Assembly (NCBI GenBank): GCA_029242825.1
Contig: JAQWTF010000140.1
Span: 1 to 31,951 of the forward strand
DNA: 31,951 bases
DNA from: MAG-120531 sp029242825
GTDB lineage: Bacteria; Bacteroidota; Bacteroidia; Flavobacteriales; Flavobacteriaceae
Reading direction: 5' to 3'
This document shows, in pieces, positions 25,913-31,951 of the stretch; the first letter of the stretch is position 1, and every line of letters starts with the position of its first letter. A program made the position numbers and the translations under genes. Under the pieces are notes generated by a model that saw nothing but the letters and a program-made list of their open reading frames with translations, was not told where the DNA came from and did no database searches.

Positions 25913-26261
25913 GTCTAATTAGGCTGCGTAGTTCAACTGGATAGAATATCAGATTTCGGCTCTGAGGGTTGGGGGTTCGAAGAATTTTATAATTATTAAT
26001 CTTTAACGAATAAAATCCAGTAAATTCATGCCTTCAGGTAAGATTTTATTTAAATATAGCAACTATAATTAATAACCAAATTTACTGTTATTAATTGATT
26101 TTGGCAATCGATTTGGCATTAATTCTGCTTATAAAGCTATTAAACAGATTTGAGCTTATTAATCCCAAAAAGTTTCAGTACATCACTTGATTTAAAGTGA
26201 GGGGTGGGTTTTACAGAAACGGTTTTCTTTTTTGAGGTTGGTCGTGATATCTATATATAAT
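25892..26261. other. 370-bp intergenic junction without a protein gene
   Basis: This gap between the cytochrome gene and the convergent PorP-like gene contains the second half of the hairpin at 25882-25912, the truncated tRNA-Arg, and then about 280 bp of AT-rich DNA. I find no supported reading frame in the AT-rich part, no recognisable integrase or transposase remnant, and no intact attachment site. A short inverted repeat (TCACTT/AAGTGA, 26183-26200) is too weak to call as a terminator. Confidence 0.6.
25922..25981 (+). pseudogene. truncated tRNA-Arg(TCG), 3' end missing
   Basis: The sequence folds as the 5' part of a tRNA: acceptor strand GGCTGCG (25922-25928), D arm with GTTC and GAAT stems, and anticodon stem TCAGA/TCTGA enclosing loop TTTCGGC. 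The anticodon TCG (25956-25958) reads arginine CGA codons. The variable region GGGTT, T-stem strand GGGGG and T-loop TTCGA follow, and then the similarity stops. The expected CCCCC strand and the 3' acceptor half (which should read CGCAGCC) are replaced by unrelated AT-rich DNA. It cannot give a functional tRNA. Breaks at this point resemble damage at a tRNA integration site, since the T loop to 3' end is the usual target of tyrosine integrases. Confidence 0.8.
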
Positions 26262-27146
26262 CTAAAACCTATACCTAAGCATCATTTCACTGGTATTGGC
26301 TCTGAGTGCTGTGCTACTTGTCCTTTGTCCAATCTCATAGCCAAAGCCTAGATCTATCTGACTGAGTTTTACTTGAAGCATTGTTGAGATGTAATCATTG
26401 TTACTCACACCTACTCCTAAACTTATTTTATCTTTTAAAGTGATCTTGGCTATAGCCGTAAGCTGGTTTGGAGCATCTGCTACCATTCTATACAGCATAG
26501 AAGGGCTTAGTGTAATGGCATTGTTCAGCTTTAAATGAAAGCCTGCGGTGGTGTATAAATGAGGCTTGTCTGTAGCTGTAGTTGCCAGCCCCTCTGCTTC
26601 TTTATAACGCTTAGAGTTAAGCATATTTGGGGTAGAGAGTCCTATAAAATATTTTTCGCCTTTTAATAGTAAGCCAATTCCTACTAGCGGGTTCATATAG
26701 TTTTGAATGCTGTTTAGATTGGCATTACTTTCTTGGGTAATTCTATCTAAGCCAGTTGCATCTAAATTATTGTATACTACTCCTGCTTTTATACCTAGGT
26801 ATAGGTTTGTGTCCCCTCCTAAAGTAAGTTTATAACTATAGTCTGCTGCTACTATCCCTTGATTTTCTATATAAACTCTGTCCGTTAAATAACTAATCCC
26901 CCAGGAGGCTTTGTTCTTCTCTTTGGTGTGGTAGATAAATGAAGCTGCTCTAGGCGCGTCTGTTATTCCAGACCAGGCAGATCTATACTGAAGTCCAGCG
27001 AGTGATCCTTCACTACCGGTGTAAGCTGGGTTAAACAAGCTCATATTCTGCTCAAAAAACAAAAAGTTGGGCTGTTGCTGCGCTTTAGAAGCTATGCTTG
27101 AAAGGACTAAGACCGTAAAAGCAAGTGTTTTAATAGTGTTTTTCAT
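26262..27146 (-). CDS. PorP/SprF family type IX secretion-associated outer-membrane protein
   Basis: The 294-residue protein has a signal peptide (about 1-22, ending SKA before QQQP) and then the PorP/SprF pattern: FFEQNMSLFNPAYTGSEG, repeated beta-strand segments with alternating aromatic residues, and a terminal strand ending in RYRF. PorP/SprF proteins sit in the outer membrane; family members are needed to secrete or anchor particular T9SS substrates, as SprF does for the adhesin SprB. It lies 20 bp downstream of a gene for a type-B T9SS substrate on the same strand, so it is probably the dedicated partner of the two large proteins upstream. The start is ATG after an A-rich leader. Confidence 0.92.
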   Translation of the reverse strand: MKNTIKTLAFTVLVLSSIASKAQQQPNFLFFEQNMSLFNPAYTGSEGSLAGLQYRSAWSGITDAPRAASFIYHTKEKNKASWGISYLTDRVYIENQGIVAADYSYKLTLGGDTNLYLGIKAGVVYNNLDATGLDRITQESNANLNSIQNYMNPLVGIGLLLKGEKYFIGLSTPNMLNSKRYKEAEGLATTATDKPHLYTTAGFHLKLNNAITLSPSMLYRMVADAPNQLTAIAKITLKDKISLGVGVSNNDYISTMLQVKLSQIDLGFGYEIGQRTSSTALRANTSEMMLRYRF

Positions 27147-27166
27147 TTTGTGTTGCTTTTATTGAA

Positions 27167-28130
27167 TTAGTAAGTAATAAATAACCAGCCCGTAAGTGCC
27201 TTTTCTCCGTTATTAGGATCAACTACATAGTAATATGAACCCGCTGGCAAAAGATCTCCGCTGTTTTTATAAGTACCTCGCCAATCGTTTTTATAGCCAA
27301 GGGCAGAAAAAACTTCTTGTGCATTTTTATTGTATATAGTGACTCTAGCATTGGGGTAACGCTCAATATTTATAACCTTCCAAGTACTTTCAAGACCACT
27401 ACTCCCAGGAGTCAATGCCCCTGAACTAAATAACTTGTTGTCTTCAAAGCCATCGTTATTGTCATCTGGATCTTCATTATCTCCAATCCCATCATTGTCC
27501 GCATCTGCCCACTCATTTGGATCAAATGGAAAAGCGTCGTTAGTGTCTAAATACCCATCATTATCATCATCTACCTCAAAGTTGTCTCCAAGACCGTCAC
27601 CATCGGTGTCTATCCACTCAGATCCGTCTTCTGGAAAGGCATCTTCTTCATTTAAATATCCATCTCCATCAATGTCTTCATCTACGCAATCAGGAATACT
27701 GTCTGAATCTATATCTGAAGATTTTGAATATTGATCTAATGGGTCAGAGCCGCACACGAGTTCATTATAATCTGATTGCCCATCATTGTCATCATCTTCG
27801 TCTGCATTGTTTCCTATGCCGTCTCCATCTGTATCTGTCCATTCTGTTTGGTCTAATGGAAAAGTATCTTCTGTGTCTATTACACCATCGTTATCATCAT
27901 CTGTATCTACACAATCTGGAATATTATCTCCATCTGTATCTAAAGATATTGAAGAAGCTATTAGAGGATCTGAGCCACAGGCTATTTCATCTGTATCTAA
28001 TTGACCATCCCCATCATCATCTGTATCTGCATTGTTTCCAATACCGTCTGCATCTGTGTCTAACCATTCTGTAGCATCTAATGGAAAGGCATCGTTCACA
28101 TCTAAATAACTATCATTATCATCATCTGGG
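27167..28130 (-). repeat. direct repeat, copy 1 (3' end of complete paralogue)
   Basis: This segment aligns with 30755-31718 at a fixed offset of 3588 bp, checked at five places including both stop codons. Within it, 27636-27766 is identical over 131 bp to 31224-31354, although other parts have diverged at synonymous and amino-acid level. It marks a tandem gene duplication with possible later gene conversion. Confidence 0.85.
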
Positions 28131-30745
28131 TCTATACAATCTGGATTACCATCTGCATCAGTATCTAGTGGCATAGATGTTGCATCAAGTGGATCTGAGC
28201 CGCAAGTAGCTTCATCAGTATCCGAAAATCCATCATTATCATCATCTGGGTCTATACAATCAGGAATACCATCTGAATCAGTATCGGCTGGTAGGCTAGA
28301 GGCTAATAGTGGGTCTGATCCACAAGTTATTTCATCTGAATCTGAAAAACCATCCCCATCGTCGTCTGAATCACATAAATTTCCTACACCATCACCGTCT
28401 GTGTCTAACTGATTACTATTTGGAGTGAATTCACAGTTGTCTAAACTGTTTAAAACTCCATCGTTATCATTATCAGTGTCTGCATTATCTCCAGTTCCAT
28501 CTCCATCGGTATCTGAGCATTCGCTTGGATCTAGAGGGAAGGCGTCTGAAGTGTCTAAACAACCATCGTTGTCGTCGTCTGTGTCAATCACATCTCCTAT
28601 GCCGTCTCCATCGGTGTCAGTCTGTGAAGGATTAGCCACATTTGGCGCGTTGTCACAGGCATCTCCAATGCCGTCTAAGTCGGCATCGGCCTGCGAAGCA
28701 TTGGCTGTTGAAGGACAGTTATCTTGATTATCTAAAACACCATCGGAATCAGTATCTATGTATGGGATGTATATTCGAACTTCATTTGAATAGACAGCTG
28801 TACACGACGGATTGCTTACTTTTGCTCTAATGTATTTTGTTTCTGTTAGTAAACCAATTTGTGAGGAACTTAGGGTGGCAACGTTAGCACCACTAATATC
28901 CGTAAAATTGATATTATCATTTGAGATTTCCCACTGAATGTTTGTAGCGGAATAACCACTAAGTGTGATGTCTGCTGGTGCAGTATTATATGAAATAGTT
29001 TGTGAGGAGGTAGCTGAGCCTGCCACAGGAGTGGTATAGAAGTTTACACCTCCAATGGAAGAATACGCAAAGCCACAACTTCCATTTACCACTTTTACCC
29101 TGTATTGAAGGTTATTACTTAAAGTATAGGTTTGAGAATTTGTTGTATTGGTAATGTCAGTCCAAACCAAGCCCCCATCTGAAGAAGATTGCCATTTTTC
29201 AATAGTACCTGTGTAGGAAGTTAAGCTTAAATTACCTGATTGAGAGGAACTTCCACAATAAGAATCAACAGAAAGTACACCACCCACTGGAGCTGCTCCA
29301 CTAACAATATTAATTGTCTTTGACACTGTTTCTGCAGGAGTTCCACAACCAGAAACTTGAACACTAGCCTTAAAATATAAATTTCCTATAAATGAATCAG
29401 AAACACTATAAGATAAGCTAGCGGTTGTATTGCTAATATCTGTAAAAGTAGCTCCATCTGAAGACACCATCCATTTTTGAACGTCTCCAATATTTCCAAA
29501 TAAGGTTAGTTCTACATTTCCTCCCCCACAAACAGAATTATTTGCAGCAACTATATTTCCTGCATTTACTGTACTCACTGTTAATTTAGTAGGTGATGTA
29601 TAAATAGTACAAGATCCGTCAGTCACTTGAGCCCTGTAATAGGTAGTTTGATTAGGGCTAATTGTTATAGTATTAGTAGCTGTACTTGAAATATCAGAAG
29701 ATGTAAAAAAGTTATCTATTGAACTTTGCCATTTTAACACAGACTGGCCAGTTTCTAAATCTAAATTAAGTGTTGTGCTAGATGTGCTACATGTTGCTAT
29801 ATTTCCCCCAGTGATACTGTTAGTAAAAGCTCCATTAACATTCAATGTTTGTGAGAAATTCAAACTTGAGCTTGGATTGTCTTCGGGCGAACCCCCATAT
29901 TCAATCACATACGCTCCTTGAGTATGAGTAAATCGGAGATCATTCCAATTTCCTGCAGCATAAAATTGACCCACGTGTTCACCTCCAGAATTATTTGGTT
30001 CACCTCCATTCCAATTATTATATACTCCTGAAATATTGTTTTGATTAGCAATTGACATTTGAGTTCCTTTTTCAGGACCTGTAACCCAGTGCCACTTTCC
30101 TTCAGCAGCATTTTGGTCAGCATATTTTGTATAACCAACGGCTTCATTTATGTATATATAACTATCTGATGCCCCAAACCAAGAATCTGTTTTAACTAGA
30201 TTTTTAATCACATTATTCTCAGCTTCTGAGGTTATAGTTACTAAATAGCCTTTTAATCCATTATAAGATCTAGATTCAGCATCTAGTTTTGCTGCCTCCC
30301 AAGTTATACTTCCTGAAATAACATCGTAAAAATGCCCAGAAACAGGATTGGCAATAACACCACCTCCAGTGAATGTTATTTTACGTGTTTCTGGCATACA
30401 AACGGTATTCGCTGTTGTAATTACTACTTTTCTAAGCGTCTCTTGCCAAACTGAAGCACTTGCAGTTCCAGATATTATGATAGCTTTTGTACTAGTGTTG
30501 AATGCAGACACATTTAGCCCAGTTGCTAAAGTACCAGATATTGTTAGGATGTCTCCTGTCAAATAAGAATCAGATATTGTTATTGAGAAATCTGTTATAC
30601 TTGTACTGGAGGTAACTATTATATTTTCATCTACAATTGTAGGAATTCCCTTATCAATATCTTTTATTGAAGATGATCCTGAGATATTCTGAGAGTATGT
30701 AAGATTTGTTAAAAATAATAATAAAATTAAGCAATATTTTTTCAT
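27167..30745 (-). CDS. large T9SS-exported protein: C-type lectin, Ig-like repeats, TSP3 array, type-B C-terminal domain
   Basis: This 1192-residue protein is probably a cell-surface adhesin. In order it has: a signal peptide (1-18, TYS before QN); a beta-rich domain (about 30-130); a C-type lectin-like domain (about 137-284) with EPN at 249-251 and WND at 267-269, the calcium and sugar-binding motifs of mannose-type lectins; about four Ig-like repeats (about 300-660), each closing with a G/NxC...Y/VxS pattern; a 440-residue thrombospondin type 3 array (about 664-1103) packed with DxDxDG calcium sites; and an 89-residue end (1104-1192; RVTIYNKNAQEVF, DWRGTY, LPAGSYYYVV) matching the gliding-motility-associated type-B sorting domain. 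It is separated by 9 bp from a paralogue upstream and by 20 bp from the PorP/SprF gene downstream. The ligand is unknown. Confidence 0.9.
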   Translation of the reverse strand: MKKYCLILLLFLTNLTYSQNISGSSSIKDIDKGIPTIVDENIIVTSSTSITDFSITISDSYLTGDILTISGTLATGLNVSAFNTSTKAIIISGTASASVWQETLRKVVITTANTVCMPETRKITFTGGGVIANPVSGHFYDVISGSITWEAAKLDAESRSYNGLKGYLVTITSEAENNVIKNLVKTDSWFGASDSYIYINEAVGYTKYADQNAAEGKWHWVTGPEKGTQMSIANQNNISGVYNNWNGGEPNNSGGEHVGQFYAAGNWNDLRFTHTQGAYVIEYGGSPEDNPSSSLNFSQTLNVNGAFTNSITGGNIATCSTSSTTLNLDLETGQSVLKWQSSIDNFFTSSDISSTATNTITISPNQTTYYRAQVTDGSCTIYTSPTKLTVSTVNAGNIVAANNSVCGGGNVELTLFGNIGDVQKWMVSSDGATFTDISNTTASLSYSVSDSFIGNLYFKASVQVSGCGTPAETVSKTINIVSGAAPVGGVLSVDSYCGSSSQSGNLSLTSYTGTIEKWQSSSDGGLVWTDITNTTNSQTYTLSNNLQYRVKVVNGSCGFAYSSIGGVNFYTTPVAGSATSSQTISYNTAPADITLSGYSATNIQWEISNDNINFTDISGANVATLSSSQIGLLTETKYIRAKVSNPSCTAVYSNEVRIYIPYIDTDSDGVLDNQDNCPSTANASQADADLDGIGDACDNAPNVANPSQTDTDGDGIGDVIDTDDDNDGCLDTSDAFPLDPSECSDTDGDGTGDNADTDNDNDGVLNSLDNCEFTPNSNQLDTDGDGVGNLCDSDDDGDGFSDSDEITCGSDPLLASSLPADTDSDGIPDCIDPDDDNDGFSDTDEATCGSDPLDATSMPLDTDADGNPDCIDPDDDNDSYLDVNDAFPLDATEWLDTDADGIGNNADTDDDGDGQLDTDEIACGSDPLIASSISLDTDGDNIPDCVDTDDDNDGVIDTEDTFPLDQTEWTDTDGDGIGNNADEDDDNDGQSDYNELVCGSDPLDQYSKSSDIDSDSIPDCVDEDIDGDGYLNEEDAFPEDGSEWIDTDGDGLGDNFEVDDDNDGYLDTNDAFPFDPNEWADADNDGIGDNEDPDDNNDGFEDNKLFSSGALTPGSSGLESTWKVINIERYPNARVTIYNKNAQEVFSALGYKNDWRGTYKNSGDLLPAGSYYYVVDPNNGEKALTGWLFITY
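27755..28204 (-). repeat. 225-bp higher-order units in the TSP3 array
   Basis: The CGSDPL block recurs at residues 848, 923 and 998, exactly 75 residues apart, defining two complete 225-bp units (28204-27980 and 27979-27755) and the beginning of a third. Each unit runs CGSDPL, DxDxDxIPDC, DDDND, a DAFPLD-like block with EW (DTFPLD in the second), and DTDxDGIGNN. An earlier CGSDPL at residue 808 is spaced 40 residues away, outside the regular period. Confidence 0.8.
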
Positions 30746-30754
30746 TTTTTTAAA

Positions 30755-31718
30755 TTAGTAAGTAATGTATAACCAGCCCGTGATAGGTTCTTCTCCGTTG
30801 TTAGGGTCAACCACATAGTAATATGAAGCTGAAGGTAAAAGGTCTCCAGTATTTTTAAAAGTTCCTCTCCAATCATTTCTGTAAGCTAGAGCAGAGAACA
30901 CCTCTTGCCCATTTTTATTGTATACTGTTACCCTTGCATTAGGATAGCGCTCTATATTAATTATTTTCCAAGTATCTTCTAAGCCCCCACTTCCTGGTGT
31001 AAGCGCACCAGAAGCAAAAAGCTTATTATCTTCAAATCCATCGTTATTGTCATCTGGATCTTCATTATCTCCAATCCCATCATTGTCAGCATCTGAACAT
31101 TCACTTGGATTAAGTGGAAAAGCATCGCTTGAGTCTAAACAGCCATCATTATCGTCGTCTACGTCAAAATTGTTTCCAAGACCATCTGCATCAGTATCTA
31201 ACCACTCAGATCCGTTTTCTGGGAAGGCATCTTCTTCATTTAAATATCCATCTCCATCAATGTCTTCATCTACGCAATCAGGAATACTGTCTGAATCTAT
31301 ATCTGAAGATTTTGAATATTGATCTAATGGGTCAGAGCCGCACACGAGTTCATTGTAATCCGATTGTCCATCATTATCATCATCTGTATCTGCATTGTTT
31401 CCAACACCATCTAGGTCTGTGTCTTTCCATTCGCTTGGGTCTATTGGAAAAGCATCTTCTGTGTCTACTACACCATCGTTATCATCGTCTGTATCTACGC
31501 AATCTGGAATAGTATCTCCATCAGTATCTAAAGAAATTGAAGAAGCTAATAAAGGATCTGAGCCACAGGCTATTTCATCTGTATCTAATTGACCATCCCC
31601 ATCATCATCTGTATCTGAATTGTTTCCAATACCGTCTGCATCTGTGTCTAACCACTCTTTAGCGTCTAATGGAAAGGCATCGTTCACATCTAAATAACTA
31701 TCGTTGTCGTCATCAGTA
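30755..31718 (-). repeat. direct repeat, copy 2 (3' end of partial paralogue)
   Basis: Partner of 27167-28130. Colinearity breaks just beyond 31718, near the 39-nt insertion that gives the partial gene its Cys-rich loop. Confidence 0.85.
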
Positions 31719-31951
31719 TCTATACAGTCAGGGATAAAATCAGCATCAAAATCCAAAGGAGTAACATAGGCATCTAAAGGATCAGATTTTCCATTATTAG
31801 ATTTATTTGTTGAATCACAGGTGCAGTCACAAGCCGATTCATCTTCATCCGAATACCCATCATTGTCGTCGTCCGTGTCTATACAATCTGGTATTCCATC
31901 TGCATCTGTATCGGCCGGAAGGCTAGCAGCAAATAATGGATCACTGCCACA
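30755..31951 (-). CDS. paralogous T9SS type-B substrate with TSP3 repeats (5' end outside window)
   Basis: The frame is open from the right edge to the stop at 30755, so at least 398 C-terminal residues are present and the start is outside the window. A TTG at 31756 is in frame but lies within a repeat and is not a credible start. Visible parts are TSP3 repeats with DxDxDG calcium sites and CGSDPL blocks, then the 89-residue type-B C-terminal domain (RVTVYNKNGQEVF, DWRGTF, SYYYVVDPNNGEE). It is a tandem paralogue of the next gene: the two align without gaps for about 960 bp at a constant offset of 3588 bp. One TSP3 unit carries a 13-residue Cys-rich insertion near 31800-31840. It probably shares a transcript with the two genes downstream. 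Confidence 0.9.
   Translation of the reverse strand, partial: CGSDPLFAASLPADTDADGIPDCIDTDDDNDGYSDEDESACDCTCDSTNKSNNGKSDPLDAYVTPLDFDADFIPDCIDTDDDNDSYLDVNDAFPLDAKEWLDTDADGIGNNSDTDDDGDGQLDTDEIACGSDPLLASSISLDTDGDTIPDCVDTDDDNDGVVDTEDAFPIDPSEWKDTDLDGVGNNADTDDDNDGQSDYNELVCGSDPLDQYSKSSDIDSDSIPDCVDEDIDGDGYLNEEDAFPENGSEWLDTDADGLGNNFDVDDDNDGCLDSSDAFPLNPSECSDADNDGIGDNEDPDDNNDGFEDNKLFASGALTPGSGGLEDTWKIINIERYPNARVTVYNKNGQEVFSALAYRNDWRGTFKNTGDLLPSASYYYVVDPNNGEEPITGWLYITY

Noticed and set aside
26028..26072. 14-codon ATG frame after the truncated tRNA
   Set aside because: Too short, with no recognisable motif or initiation signal; could be a gene remnant but cannot be supported.
26183..26200. Inverted repeat TCACTT/AAGTGA downstream of the PorP-like gene
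   Set aside because: A 6-bp AT-rich stem with no adjacent T-run in the direction of transcription; expected by chance in such DNA.
27500..28400. Short regularly repeated DNA that could suggest a CRISPR array
   Set aside because: The repeats encode in-frame DxDxDG motifs, vary in length and sequence, and lack unique spacers between identical repeats.
27435..28727. Several Ser/Pro-rich or His/Leu-rich plus-strand reading frames opposite the TSP3 array (also at 31047-31592)
   Set aside because: They are the antisense of GAT/GAC-rich repeats (ATC, ATCA runs) and mirror the repeat pattern; they have no start context and no protein-like conservation.

Overview
The window looks like chromosome from a gliding-type member of the Flavobacteriaceae (Bacteroidota). 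Four things point there: gldB-gldC next to nadE; a dcw cluster in the Bacteroidota order without murF, ddl or ftsB; promoters of the flavobacterial TAnnTTTG type with A-rich leaders instead of Shine-Dalgarno sites; and a PorP/SprF-type protein beside large proteins with a type IX secretion (T9SS) type-B C-terminal domain. TTG and GTG starts are common.

Layout. (1) 99-3130, plus strand: a polyprenyl synthetase and the primase dnaG. The DnaG zinc finger has lost all four expected metal ligands. (2) 3220-4806, minus: a NarL/LuxR-type response regulator with a degenerate phosphorylation pocket, and nadE. (3) 4863-6229, plus: gldB and gldC, translationally coupled and divergent from nadE. (4) 6309-7728, minus: engB and an alpha/beta hydrolase. 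(5) 7939-23624, plus: the dcw cluster mraZ-rsmH-ftsL-ftsI-murE-mraY-murD-ftsW-murG-murC-ftsQ-ftsA-ftsZ. Most junctions overlap or are a few bases apart, and a clear hairpin terminator follows ftsZ. A likely MraZ operator (three GTGGN boxes, 10-bp period) lies immediately upstream of the TAnnTTTG box of mraZ. These genes make lipid-linked peptidoglycan precursor, polymerise it at the septum (FtsW, FtsI) and build the divisome (FtsZ, FtsA, FtsQ, FtsL). (6) 23709-25891, plus: a YqeY-like protein, a DUF2490-like protein and a dihaem cytochrome c resembling thiosulfate dehydrogenase TsdA. (7) 25922-25981: the 5' part of a tRNA-Arg(TCG) gene, cut off in the T loop. (8) 26262-31951, minus: a PorP/SprF-like outer-membrane protein preceded by two tandem paralogues. 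Both have calcium-binding thrombospondin type 3 repeats and a T9SS type-B C-terminus; the complete copy also has a C-type lectin domain. The upstream paralogue runs off the window.

Regions 1-6 look like ordinary core genome. The part most likely to be accessory is from the broken tRNA to the right edge, where strand, gene content and composition all change. I read it as a T9SS surface-adhesin locus that grew by tandem duplication. Its parts belong to known families, and I see no clear evidence of a wholly new kind of system.
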